Of a DNA stretch of 64,000 nucleotides, positions 1-9,494 are shown piece after piece (position 1 is the first letter of the stretch; each line of letters opens with the position of its first letter). The notes under the pieces were generated by a model. It searched no databases and had not been told where the DNA came from. It saw only the letters and a list, made by a program, of their open reading frames with translations. Origin of the DNA: Methylococcaceae bacterium (GTDB taxonomy: Bacteria > Pseudomonadota > Gammaproteobacteria > Methylococcales > Methylomonadaceae); assembly GCA_030693065.1 (NCBI GenBank), contig JAUYBL010000033.1, forward strand, positions 1 through 64,000, given 5' to 3'. A program made the position numbers and the translations under genes.

Positions 1-317
1 GTGAGTTTTCACTTCAGGACGCCGGCAAAACTATGTCAAGTTAATACCTTGAAAGCTTGGCTTTTAAGCCAATGAAATTGAACTTGGTGGCAAGCGGCGT
101 TCGGTAATCTGCACATAGTTTGGTACTACACATAGGGGTCGTTTGCACACTTTCGGCATATCTTGGGTTTGATTCTTAATTTTTGCTTGCACACAAAAAA
201 TTCAATTTACCCCAGATTTTTTGTACAGTTATCCGTTCTTGGCCGCTGCTCTCGCTTCTGTACTGTTCGACGAGCGCGAATAGTCAGTGATACCTTGCTA
301 TCAACTGCCTTAGCTGC
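1..317. other. Non-coding stretch beyond recD
   Basis: I see no convincing gene here. The only open frame with a start runs into recD on the opposite strand and has no protein-like character. No RNA gene, clear terminator or repeat core was recognised. It is the 3' flank of recD and is cut by the window edge. Confidence 0.4.
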
Positions 318-2306
318 CTATTTGCAAGTCGCCTCAATCGCCTGATTAAAAATTTCCGCCCGACTTTCCAGCAGGGTGAAGTTGTCTTTTGCTCTAGTAA
401 TACCGGTGTAGATCAATTCTCGGGTTAGCACCGGGGTTTTCGTTTCCGGTAAAACCAATGCGACATGATTAAATTCGGAGCCCTGGGATTTATGCACGGT
501 GATAGCAAAGGCGGTTTCCACATCCGGTAAACGCATCGGCGATACCCAACGGATATTTACCGTATCGCCGGAGTTCTCTGAAGGGAACGCCACTCGCAGT
601 TTACCGGTGCTGTCTTTGAGTGTTATGCCGACATCGCCGTTCATTAAGCCCAGGTTGTAATCGTTGCGGGTAATCATTACCGGGCGGCCTTCGTACCAAA
701 GGGCCGGGAGTTTATCGGCAAACAGCCATTGTTCTATGCGTTGATTCAATCCTTCAACGCCCCAAGGCCCTCGGCGCAACGCACATAGCACCTGAAACGT
801 ATCAAATGCGTCTAAGACATGCTTTGCCCAGTGATTGTATTGGGTGGCATCATTGGGGGAACTATGATCAGGTCCTTCGACAGGGCTCTCCTGAGCGCGG
901 TCAAAGGAATTAGGACGAACGGTAACTTGAGGACGCTGCTTAATAACATCACGGTAATAGTCATAACCTCGGCGGTTTGAATTCTTTTTGTCTGAGTGAG
1001 TTATCAATTGTTTCAAACGTCTATCGGCAACATCACTTAACACTAGGTGTTTTAGATCTTGGTAAGTTATGGAATCGCTCAAAATATCATTAGCACTTGA
1101 AGCATCACCATGATTAACCGCCTTAGCCAACTGACCTATGCCGCTGTGTTCGCCAAAACGGTGGCTATAGCGGAGCATGACGGTTTGCTGGTTAATCGCT
1201 GAACCAGTGGAAACCGGTTGGTCGAGCTTTTGAGCAAGATAAGGATTAATCCATGCCCTAGTTTGTTCATCATAAGCCGCGTTTTCGGCACCATGGCATA
1301 AGTCGCCCATGACCGAACCGGCTTCGACTGAAGCCAATTGATCCTTGTCGCCCAGCAGTATCAACTGGGTGGAATCGGCCAGTGCATCCAGCAGCGAGGC
1401 CATCATTTCCAGATCGATCATGGAGGCTTCGTCGACGATGACGATGTCGGCGACTAGCGGATTGTTACGATCATGCAAATAGCGACGCGAGTCGTGACGA
1501 CTGCCCAGCAAACGGTGCAGCGTACTGGCTTTTTGAGGAATCAGCTGCTTTATGGCATCAGATACTTCTAATCTATCTAGCGCTTTACTGATCGATTCGC
1601 TAACCCGCGCCGCCGCTTTGCCGGTCGGGGCGGCCAACAAAATATTCAGTTTGTGGGCTGGGCTTGTTTCATCGTTAGCCAGCTTAATCAGCAAGGCCAG
1701 CAGCTTGGTTAGGGTAGTTGTTTTGCCGGTACCGGGGCCGCCGGTAATAATCGAAAAACGGGCACGCAAGGCTAATACGCAAGCTATTTTTTGCCAATCG
1801 GGATGTTCTTTACTTTCAGGAAATAACGCTTTAATGTCGTCCTGCACAGCAGCCGATAGCGTGTTTCTGATTGGTTGCAGGCGTTGCTGGATGGCTTGAT
1901 CGAGTATTTGCTGATATTGCCAATAACGCCGTAAATATAAGCGCTTGCCATCCAGCACTAAGGGCGTATTGCCATCTGCCAAACCAACTAACGATGACTG
2001 GCTAAGCATTGATTGCCAGTTTTCTAATTGATGCTTTGGTAATACGGCAAACGATTCGTCGTGTTCAAACTGTTCAGCGTCATCTTCGTTGGGCAGAGCC
2101 AAAGTTAATCCGGGTTGTCGACAGAGTTTTTCCAGGTCAAGAAACACTTCGCCACGACCCAATTGAAGGCTGACCAGCGCTCCGGCCCAGAGCACCAGGT
2201 CATCAACGTCAGGTTCCTGATCTTGAAGAAAACGCATAAACGCCCGGTCCAGATGACTTAGCCAACCCAAACCGATCCAATTATCAACATGCTCAAGTAC
2301 AGTCAT
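318..2306 (-). CDS. recD: RecBCD enzyme subunit RecD (5'-3' helicase)
   Basis: This is the RecD helicase subunit of exonuclease V, which unwinds from the 5' strand at double-strand breaks together with RecB and RecC. The protein has 662 residues (about 610 in E. coli). It shows a Walker A motif GGPGTGKT near residues 189-196, a Walker B VIVDEAS, and a C-terminal motif TVHKSQGSEF typical of superfamily 1B. The start overlaps the recB stop by four bases, so translation is probably coupled. Residues about 461-479 (VRPNSFDRAQESPVEG and flanks) are encoded by a copy of the dispersed repeat found elsewhere in this window. The copy is inserted in frame in a loop before the conserved GPWGVEGLN motif, and the helicase motifs on both sides are intact. 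Identification is firm; the effect of the insert is unknown. Confidence 0.96.
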   Translation of the reverse strand: MTVLEHVDNWIGLGWLSHLDRAFMRFLQDQEPDVDDLVLWAGALVSLQLGRGEVFLDLEKLCRQPGLTLALPNEDDAEQFEHDESFAVLPKHQLENWQSMLSQSSLVGLADGNTPLVLDGKRLYLRRYWQYQQILDQAIQQRLQPIRNTLSAAVQDDIKALFPESKEHPDWQKIACVLALRARFSIITGGPGTGKTTTLTKLLALLIKLANDETSPAHKLNILLAAPTGKAAARVSESISKALDRLEVSDAIKQLIPQKASTLHRLLGSRHDSRRYLHDRNNPLVADIVIVDEASMIDLEMMASLLDALADSTQLILLGDKDQLASVEAGSVMGDLCHGAENAAYDEQTRAWINPYLAQKLDQPVSTGSAINQQTVMLRYSHRFGEHSGIGQLAKAVNHGDASSANDILSDSITYQDLKHLVLSDVADRRLKQLITHSDKKNSNRRGYDYYRDVIKQRPQVTVRPNSFDRAQESPVEGPDHSSPNDATQYNHWAKHVLDAFDTFQVLCALRRGPWGVEGLNQRIEQWLFADKLPALWYEGRPVMITRNDYNLGLMNGDVGITLKDSTGKLRVAFPSENSGDTVNIRWVSPMRLPDVETAFAITVHKSQGSEFNHVALVLPETKTPVLTRELIYTGITRAKDNFTLLESRAEIFNQAIEATCK
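870..925. repeat. Dispersed repeat copy inside recD
   Basis: The segment reads CCTTCGACAGGGCTCTCCTG, then GCGCGGTCAAAGG and AGGACGAACGG. This is the same TTCGACAGGCTC / GACGAACGG core seen in the intergenic repeat copies at 13.4, 16.4, 18.6, 19.2, 37.3 and 52.4 kb. It keeps the recD reading frame and adds roughly 18 residues. Only the core is visible here, with no terminal inverted repeats. Confidence 0.7.
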
Positions 2307-5300
2307 GCGTTTGCTCCATTACCGGCAAATAAGTTATCCATGGCTTCAATCATTGTTCGAGGCGGCTTGTTGAACACTCTGCCGCCTGTCGGACCTTGCC
2401 AGCCACGCAAAAACAGGTACAGGCCGCCGCCGATATGGGTGTCGTAATCGTAACTCGCCCCCAGCCTGACTTTTAGCAGGCGATGCAGCGCCAATAAATA
2501 CAGCGCGAATTGCACGTCATAGCGTTTGCTAAGCATGGCGGTTTCCAAGGCTTCCGTGGTGTAAGCGGCATCGTTATTGCCGAGAGCGTTGAATTTATAA
2601 TCGGCAACGTAATATTGCTGATTATGAACAAAAACCAGATCGATAAAACCTTTCAACAAGCCGTTAACTTGTGTGGCTAACAAACGCGGCCGCGGTTTAC
2701 CGCCAAAGGTATGTTGGGTGATCAGTTGATCCATGGCATGCACATCGACGTCGTTCGCGCCGAGCATAAACTCCAATTCGGCTTGATATTGGCCATTGCC
2801 AAGATCAGCTAATGTCACATCGGCGCCTTCTAGTAAGGGCATTTCCAGCCACTTTGTTAATGTCTCGGCAATGATGGCGCGCTTGTCATCCCAACTGGTA
2901 TGGCTAAAGATCTTGTTGACCAATGGCTCTGGGGCAGATTGCACGGTTTGAAAGCCAAAATAGGCTGCTTTTTCCAATAATTCATGAATCAACACACCAG
3001 GGCCTGCGCCTCTGGGCAGGCTATGGATTCCGCTTAGTGTCGCGACTGGGCCAAGATAACTGTCGGCTTCGTCAGTTTGTTTATCATCATGCGCCGTGTC
3101 AGCCGCAGTGCTTTGGACTTGCTGTTTGTTGTCAGTCTGTAAGGCGCTGTAGCTGGCTATCCACCAGTTTTCGGCAATTTTGGTGCTTGCGATACAAGTT
3201 GCATCAAGTTGTTCCAGTTGTTGCTTGGGACGGTATAGATCAAAACCGGGCTCGGGCAATTTAGCAATAGATATATCAGCACAGCCGCCTTTTAGCTGGG
3301 CGAGATGATCGCCTAAAGCCGTGGCAGGTGTTTTCGGTTGCCAATCCAGTAAGTAGCCGATGGCGCTTTTATCCAGTTGCGAGTCTTTGGTATTGCCGAC
3401 TTTAATCGCGGCAACTCCCAGCCAACAGGCATAACGTGCCCGTGTTATTGCTACATAAAGCAGTCGCAAATCTTCTTGCAGCCGTTCTTTATCGCTGACC
3501 AGCTTGGTTTCGTCGCTTTTACTTAAGTCAATGCTCAGGTGTTGATCGGCATTGTGGTAACGATAAAAGCTGTTGTAGCGGCTGCTGACTTCCCTAAAGC
3601 TGCAAATAAAAGGCAGGAAAACCAGCGGATATTCCAGGCCTTTAGATTTATGGATGGTGATAATCTTGATCAGGTTGGCATCGCTTTCCAGCCGAATCAC
3701 ACTTTCTTCCGCAGCTTGATCGGTGGCGGCAATTTCCTCAGCCAAATGCCGTATCAGTGCTTGTTCGCCGTCAAGCTGGCCGCTGGCTTGCTGCAAAAGT
3801 TCGGCCAAATGCAGCAGATTAGTCAAACAGCGTTCGCCGTCATTGGCTTCAGTCAGGCGTGCATGCAAGCCGTAATCGTTAATCAGCTGCCGCAAAGTTG
3901 GCAAGATGCCGTCTTGTTGCCAACGTTGCTGGTAGCCAAGAAAATGTTCCAGCTGTTGTTCCCAACTCAGCTCATCTTGCGTCAGTTGCTGTAGCGTTTG
4001 ATAAGGCCAGCCGAAAGTGGCGGTACTTAAGGCCGCGCGCACTTTGCGTTCGTTGCGCGGTTCGGCAATGGCTTTCAGCCAAATCAACAGGTCGGCCGCT
4101 TCGCCGGTGGCGTAAATCGAATCGCGCTCGGACAGATAAACACTACGCAAACGCCTTCTTGCCAGCGCGTTGCGCATGATTTTAGCTTCCGTGCCGGTAC
4201 GCACTAAAATGGCAATGTCAGACGGTTGCAAGGCTTGAATGTCGCCGGACTGCGACTTAAATCCCGTTTGCCCCTGGTTAGCCAAATTCAGCAGGCGCAC
4301 GATTTCACTGGCGGTGACTTCGGCCAGTTCGGCTCGATAGGCTGGCATGCCGATGGGGTCAGGCGAATCCCAATGCCAAAGAGTTAAGGCGGATGCCGAT
4401 TCGCCATTGACTAGCCATTGTTCAGCACGGCCTTTGGCGTTGACTGCAATAAACGGCAAGGGATTGTTATCGCCTTGTTTAAACAGAAACGCGCCTTCGG
4501 CTTGCTGATCGGCTTGAACAAATACTTGATTGACCGCCTGCACCAACGCTTGGCTGGAACGAAAATTAGTCCCCAGTGTGTAATGGCGGCCCGCCGTAGC
4601 TTCATGAGCTTTCAGGTAAGTATGAATGTCCGCGCCCCGAAACGAATAAATCGCCTGCTTGGGATCGCCAATCATAAAACAACCTAAATCTGTCTCGGCA
4701 TCGGCCGGATACAGGGCGGAAAAAATCCGGTATTGCACCGGGTCGGTGTCCTGAAATTCATCAATCAAGGCGATGGGATATTGCTGGCGTATAGCCGTTG
4801 CCAGTCGTTCGCCGTTGCTACCTTGCAGCGCATTATCCAGACGCGTCAGCATGTCGTCAAAAGTCATCCGCGCCGCGCGTTGTTTTTCGGTGTCGTAGCG
4901 CTGCCTGATCCATTGGATGGCGTGCAGGATGAGTTTCTCGCTGATGTCCAGCTCTTGCTGGGCATGGCTGACTAAATTGTCGATAGCTAGGAAAGCGTCA
5001 TGTTGGATTTGTTCGGCTTTGTCTTGATGTGCTTTAACTAGCCCGGCATGCAATTTTGTTTGTCCGAATTTTGCCAGCGCTTCAATGTCCATGTTATCGC
5101 CAAACTGAGCCCATGCCGCCAGTTCTGCCAATTTGTTGCTGAAAGTCTTTGGATTGTATTTAACGCCATTTAACCAGCGATTATCGGAGGCATCGTTTAA
5201 CAGCGTTGCTATGGTTTGTTGATTATCGTGCCATACCTTACGCGTAGTATTTTCCAGCTCATGTCGTTTTTGCTCCCATTGCTGCCAACTATTAAACACA

Positions 5301-5962
5301 GCAGCAATGTCATCGTCGGTACAGTCAAGGCCCAAGGCCTCGGTTTCAGGCAGCAAAGGCTTGAGTAGTTTTGTTAATTCTTCAGGCGAACGTGCCAGTT
5401 TAAAAACAGCTTGGCAACAAACTTCAGGTAAAGGGTAAAAAAAAGTTCGCCAATAATCCCGCACAACTTCGTTTAACAGTTCCTGATCGTCGGTATTAAC
5501 TTTCTGACGAAACAGGCTGCCGCTGTCAAAAGCGTGTTGCTGCAACATGCGATTACACCAGCCATGAATGGTGTACACAGATGATTCATCCATCCAGTTG
5601 GCGGCCAGTTCCAGGCGATGCGCACAGGCTGACCATAAGCTGGGTTCGATACTGTCACGCAGCGGCTTGAGAAAATCATCCCCGTCAGCCAACTGTTGCC
5701 GAAAATACCGCGCTGCCTGGCTAAGGCGGGTGCGGATACGTTCGCGTAATTCTTTGGTGGCGGCTTCGGTAAAGGTCACCACCAGAATATCCGGCGGCAA
5801 CAACTCACGGGCAGGCAATTTATTGTCTTGTCCGTGACCAAGAATCAGGCGCACGTAAAGGGCGGCAATGGTGTAAGTTTTGCCGGTCCCGGCGCTGGCT
5901 TCGATCAGGCGAGTGCTGGACATAGGAAATTCCAGCGGATTTAATGGAGTAGCGGTACTCAT
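2303..5962 (-). CDS. recB: RecBCD enzyme subunit RecB (helicase-nuclease)
   Basis: This is the RecB subunit of exonuclease V: a 3'-5' UvrD-type helicase fused to the nuclease domain that loads RecA after Chi recognition. The 1219 residues compare with about 1180 in E. coli. The Walker A AGTGKT is near residue 24 and motif Ia VVTFTEAATKELRERI follows. The Walker B LIDEFQDTDP is near residue 400, and the helicase C half carries ITIHKSKGLEYPLVFLP. The C-terminal nuclease core shows GFIDLVF followed by VADYKFN near residues 1106-1125, matching the catalytic D and DxK residues. Both ends overlap their neighbours by four bases, giving a tight recC-recB-recD operon. No defect was seen. Confidence 0.97.
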   Translation of the reverse strand: MSTATPLNPLEFPMSSTRLIEASAGTGKTYTIAALYVRLILGHGQDNKLPARELLPPDILVVTFTEAATKELRERIRTRLSQAARYFRQQLADGDDFLKPLRDSIEPSLWSACAHRLELAANWMDESSVYTIHGWCNRMLQQHAFDSGSLFRQKVNTDDQELLNEVVRDYWRTFFYPLPEVCCQAVFKLARSPEELTKLLKPLLPETEALGLDCTDDDIAAVFNSWQQWEQKRHELENTTRKVWHDNQQTIATLLNDASDNRWLNGVKYNPKTFSNKLAELAAWAQFGDNMDIEALAKFGQTKLHAGLVKAHQDKAEQIQHDAFLAIDNLVSHAQQELDISEKLILHAIQWIRQRYDTEKQRAARMTFDDMLTRLDNALQGSNGERLATAIRQQYPIALIDEFQDTDPVQYRIFSALYPADAETDLGCFMIGDPKQAIYSFRGADIHTYLKAHEATAGRHYTLGTNFRSSQALVQAVNQVFVQADQQAEGAFLFKQGDNNPLPFIAVNAKGRAEQWLVNGESASALTLWHWDSPDPIGMPAYRAELAEVTASEIVRLLNLANQGQTGFKSQSGDIQALQPSDIAILVRTGTEAKIMRNALARRRLRSVYLSERDSIYATGEAADLLIWLKAIAEPRNERKVRAALSTATFGWPYQTLQQLTQDELSWEQQLEHFLGYQQRWQQDGILPTLRQLINDYGLHARLTEANDGERCLTNLLHLAELLQQASGQLDGEQALIRHLAEEIAATDQAAEESVIRLESDANLIKIITIHKSKGLEYPLVFLPFICSFREVSSRYNSFYRYHNADQHLSIDLSKSDETKLVSDKERLQEDLRLLYVAITRARYACWLGVAAIKVGNTKDSQLDKSAIGYLLDWQPKTPATALGDHLAQLKGGCADISIAKLPEPGFDLYRPKQQLEQLDATCIASTKIAENWWIASYSALQTDNKQQVQSTAADTAHDDKQTDEADSYLGPVATLSGIHSLPRGAGPGVLIHELLEKAAYFGFQTVQSAPEPLVNKIFSHTSWDDKRAIIAETLTKWLEMPLLEGADVTLADLGNGQYQAELEFMLGANDVDVHAMDQLITQHTFGGKPRPRLLATQVNGLLKGFIDLVFVHNQQYYVADYKFNALGNNDAAYTTEALETAMLSKRYDVQFALYLLALHRLLKVRLGASYDYDTHIGGGLYLFLRGWQGPTGGRVFNKPPRTMIEAMDNLFAGNGANA

Positions 5963-8900
5963 GATTGCACGTCCTGTTGCGTGAGGTGTGTAAATGCCGA
6001 GCGATAAAGCGTGTCTGCCCAGGCCACAAAACCATTTTCTAAATCTTCCGGGTTTAAGCCAGCAAAAGTGGGGAAAAATCGCGCTAGATAAGCATCGTAA
6101 TCAACCTCGCCGTTATTCCAATCATCGCCTTGATATTGCGCTTGTGCAGTGTCCAAGGCTTTTTCCGGCGCGGCGCCTAACCACGCAAATGCGGTCTTGC
6201 AGGATACTGGCAACGGTTCCTGCATGCCTTGATACCAAGCTTGCAGTAGGTTATTAAGTTGCGCCAGTGCGGTAGCTTGTTCAATTGGCGCGATGCTAAT
6301 TACCGTGTCGGCGGCTATCACTAGCGTTTGCAGCGGCAAGCCGTCGGCGCAACCAGCCAGATGTTGTACCCAGTTCAAGAGCAGATTGGGGTATTTGATG
6401 CTGTTTTTGCTAAGTAAAGATTGGGCGGTTAACTGAAGCATGCCGACCAGTTCATCATTGTGGTGTTGCCGCAAATTATTCAGGTCGCCGGTTAATTCCA
6501 CTGTGACGCCATTAGCCAAGGTAAAGCTTAATTCAATGGCTCGCGGCGGTAGTTCATCGGGCCAATTGTTGAGCTGTGCTTGGTATTGCAGCCAAGCTTT
6601 ATTGACGGGGCCTGCAAGCTCTGCAAACGCCGCGTGAGCAAAGCCGCTTAACGGCAGCTTGCCTTTGCCGGCCAATGATTTACGCTGCTCAGCAAAAAAT
6701 GTAGCGGTGTCGGTTGGCTGCTGGCTTTTTAAATTAGTTAATAATTCGTTACTTAAGACATAAGTTTCCAGCCCGTTAAAAGCAAACGGTTCGTTATCTT
6801 CGCTGGTGCTGGTTTCATCATCGAAGCCGAATTTGAGGGTGTGATTACAAAAGGTTTTGACCGGCGCTTTTAGAAAACGCGCCAACGATTCCAGCGATAG
6901 GGTAAGCGTCTTTTCAGTGGGCGGCGAGATGGCTAAGGGGGCGTTGATTAGCCTGGATTCCTCAAACCATTCCCGTGCATAAGTAAACAAGCGGCCATCG
7001 CGATTTTTAACCACATATTGCCGACTAAAAGGTTGTAACGGATGTTCAACGGTTATCGTTGAGAGTAGGGCATTGGTGTTCTCTGCCAGCCGCCAGCCTT
7101 GCTCAAGAGTATCGCGCAACTGACTGATCAATACTGACGGCGGGCGCTCGCTGTTATCGCGAATGTTGCGGCCCACCCAGCTGATATAAAGTTGCTGCCG
7201 TGCCGACAGCAGTGCTTCCGTAAATAAGTATTGATCATCTTGCCGACGCGAGCGGTCGCCAGGGCGATAATGTCCGCGTTGCGTCATCAAATCAAAACTC
7301 TGCGCTTGCTGGCTGCGCGGGTAGTCGCCGTCATTCATTCCCAACAGACAGATCAGTCGAAAAGGGATGGCGCGCATCGGCATCAGTGTGCAGAAATTGA
7401 CCCTACCACTGAGGAAACGCTGATGAAGGCTAGGTTCATCTACCGCCGCCAGCCAGGCTTCCCGGACTACATTTAATGGAAGGGTGTCGGCTTCGGTTAA
7501 ACCGGCTTGTTCGCAGTTGTGTGTCCAACCCGCCAATGATTGGGTCAGCGTTTCCAGGGTTTTGCGCTCGGATTCATTACTGACGACAAAGAAATCTTCC
7601 AGCAGCGCCAGCAATGTGCTTTGCCAGTTGGCAGATGCTTGATCTAGTCGCAACAGGCTGGAATATTTCTCCAGGGTTTCCAATAAGAACGACAGACCGC
7701 CGAGCCATTGCGCTTCCAGTCCGCCAATTTCTTCATAAGGTTCAATGCCGCTAAATGCAGCACCTGCGCCGACCGCATAACCGAGCAGCATCCGTCGCAA
7801 GCCGCTTTGCCAGGTGTTGGCTTCAAGATTAGTGGGCATGGCGACAGTTTGCGCGCGTTGCCTAGCGTTTAAGCCCCAGCGGATACCGGCCTCTTCGACC
7901 CATTGATGTAATTTGGGAATGGCAATTTCATCAATTTCAAAACGCTGTCTTAATGCCGGTACCTCAAGTAGCCCCAAAAACTCACTGACGGTAAAGCGTG
8001 AGTCAGGCAAGTTGAGTAAGGCTTCGACGGCAACCAGTAAAGGATTTTGTCCGCGTTGTTGCTGATCGGCCAGGGCAAAAGGAATGTAGCGAAGATCATC
8101 GGGCTGAACTTGCCCAAATACCGCCTGGATGTGAGGCGCGTATTTGTTGATGTCTGGCACCATCACAATCACATCGCGTGGATGTAAATTGTTATCGGCA
8201 TTAAATCGAGCCAGCAGTTGATCATGAAGAATTTCGACTTCGCGTTGCGGACTGTGCGCAACATGAAACACCAGTGAGTCATCGGCCTTAAGTAGCTCAA
8301 CAGGTGTGGTCGGCACCGGTTCCAAATCCAGTATCGATTGTTGCAGATGCTGCAATAAGCTTCGATTTTCAGGTTCGCCGTAGTCCTTGAATAAATCTAT
8401 TTTACTGTCCGGCCAATGCCAGTTTGCATAGGCTTGGGTTTCATCGAACTGATCCAGCAAACGAATATAATCGCGTCCTTGTTTACCCCAGGCGGCCAGT
8501 AAGGGGTTGGCATGCTGATGCAGTTCTTCGCTAGTCAATGATGCGTTCATACCTGCCTTATAAGCATGGCGACGACGTTCGGCTTTGAGCAGTTCTTTAT
8601 CCTCAATAATGTCCGCCCAGTAATGTTGGCAGGGGTTATGGACGAACAACACAATTTGGCAAAACTTGCCCAACTTGGCTAATACTTCCAGCGATTGTTG
8701 CGGCAACGACGATAAGCCAAACAAGATGATCCGGCGCGGTACGCCGACAGGACGGTTTTCCAGCTCGTCAATCTGCGCCATAAACTGCGTATGCACTGAT
8801 GCGCGACTCGCGGCGGGCGTGTAGTCCTCGCCCAAATCGGTCAGTACGGCCCGCCATAATGCGGCTTGCCAGCGTTGTTGTTCCGGCATGGGTTGGCTTT

Positions 8901-9426
8901 GACCATGAGCATCGCGCAAGGTGTTGTGTCCGGATGCCCAATCGCTAAGCCAATCTGAGCGATACACCTGATATTGATCGAATAGGTCGGCCAATTGTTC
9001 TGCGAGTTGGTAGCGCTTTCGGCTGTTGCTATCTTCGGTCAAAAAACTGGCCAGTGTTTCAAAGCCGGTTTGCGAAATTAAGGTGGGCAACAAACGATAC
9101 AAGCGCCAAGTCAACGGTGCTTTTGCTAACGGTTGTTCTTTGGGAATTTTCTCGCCCAAAACCGCGCGGTAAACACTCCAAATAAACAACGACGGTAATT
9201 TCATAGTAATCGCCGCCGCGATACCCAGTGCGCTATTTAAAGCCAGGTTTTGTTTTAGCCAATGCCCCATGCCATTGCTCTGCACCAGGAAAACCTCATT
9301 TTCCAATGGCGCCAAGGCATGCTCCCGCAGCCAGTATTCGACAACATCGCTGAGTTCTTCCAGTTTGTTGGAGTGAATAACAGCGATGCCGCTATCCAGT
9401 GGTTTGGCGTGGCTTGTTTCGGTCAT
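5959..9426 (-). CDS. recC: RecBCD enzyme subunit RecC
   Basis: This is RecC, the scaffold and Chi-recognition subunit of exonuclease V. It resembles an inactivated helicase-nuclease and splits the duplex ahead of RecB and RecD. The 1155 residues are close to the 1122 of E. coli. Recognition rests on overall similarity, such as the N-terminal VIHSNKLEEL and VFLVQSNGMGHWLK and the PRSQQAQSFDLM segment, and on its position directly before recB with a four-base overlap. It starts 68 bases after the stop of the upstream PAS/phosphatase gene, so recCBD may be read partly from that gene's promoter. There is no clear Shine-Dalgarno before the chosen ATG. Confidence 0.95.
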   Translation of the reverse strand: MTETSHAKPLDSGIAVIHSNKLEELSDVVEYWLREHALAPLENEVFLVQSNGMGHWLKQNLALNSALGIAAAITMKLPSLFIWSVYRAVLGEKIPKEQPLAKAPLTWRLYRLLPTLISQTGFETLASFLTEDSNSRKRYQLAEQLADLFDQYQVYRSDWLSDWASGHNTLRDAHGQSQPMPEQQRWQAALWRAVLTDLGEDYTPAASRASVHTQFMAQIDELENRPVGVPRRIILFGLSSLPQQSLEVLAKLGKFCQIVLFVHNPCQHYWADIIEDKELLKAERRRHAYKAGMNASLTSEELHQHANPLLAAWGKQGRDYIRLLDQFDETQAYANWHWPDSKIDLFKDYGEPENRSLLQHLQQSILDLEPVPTTPVELLKADDSLVFHVAHSPQREVEILHDQLLARFNADNNLHPRDVIVMVPDINKYAPHIQAVFGQVQPDDLRYIPFALADQQQRGQNPLLVAVEALLNLPDSRFTVSEFLGLLEVPALRQRFEIDEIAIPKLHQWVEEAGIRWGLNARQRAQTVAMPTNLEANTWQSGLRRMLLGYAVGAGAAFSGIEPYEEIGGLEAQWLGGLSFLLETLEKYSSLLRLDQASANWQSTLLALLEDFFVVSNESERKTLETLTQSLAGWTHNCEQAGLTEADTLPLNVVREAWLAAVDEPSLHQRFLSGRVNFCTLMPMRAIPFRLICLLGMNDGDYPRSQQAQSFDLMTQRGHYRPGDRSRRQDDQYLFTEALLSARQQLYISWVGRNIRDNSERPPSVLISQLRDTLEQGWRLAENTNALLSTITVEHPLQPFSRQYVVKNRDGRLFTYAREWFEESRLINAPLAISPPTEKTLTLSLESLARFLKAPVKTFCNHTLKFGFDDETSTSEDNEPFAFNGLETYVLSNELLTNLKSQQPTDTATFFAEQRKSLAGKGKLPLSGFAHAAFAELAGPVNKAWLQYQAQLNNWPDELPPRAIELSFTLANGVTVELTGDLNNLRQHHNDELVGMLQLTAQSLLSKNSIKYPNLLLNWVQHLAGCADGLPLQTLVIAADTVISIAPIEQATALAQLNNLLQAWYQGMQEPLPVSCKTAFAWLGAAPEKALDTAQAQYQGDDWNNGEVDYDAYLARFFPTFAGLNPEDLENGFVAWADTLYRSAFTHLTQQDVQS

Positions 9427-9494
9427 GGACAGTTTGATTTATTGAGGCGGATGAGGATGTGATTCGTCGATTGTTGAAAGCGCAGTGGCAATAT

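Noticed and set aside
163-345. 60-codon plus-strand frame at the window start
   Set aside because: It has no ribosome site and overlaps the recD 3' end antisense; composition is not protein-like.
4411-4687. Overlapping open frames on both strands inside recB
   Set aside because: They are other-frame shadows of recB with no ribosome sites.
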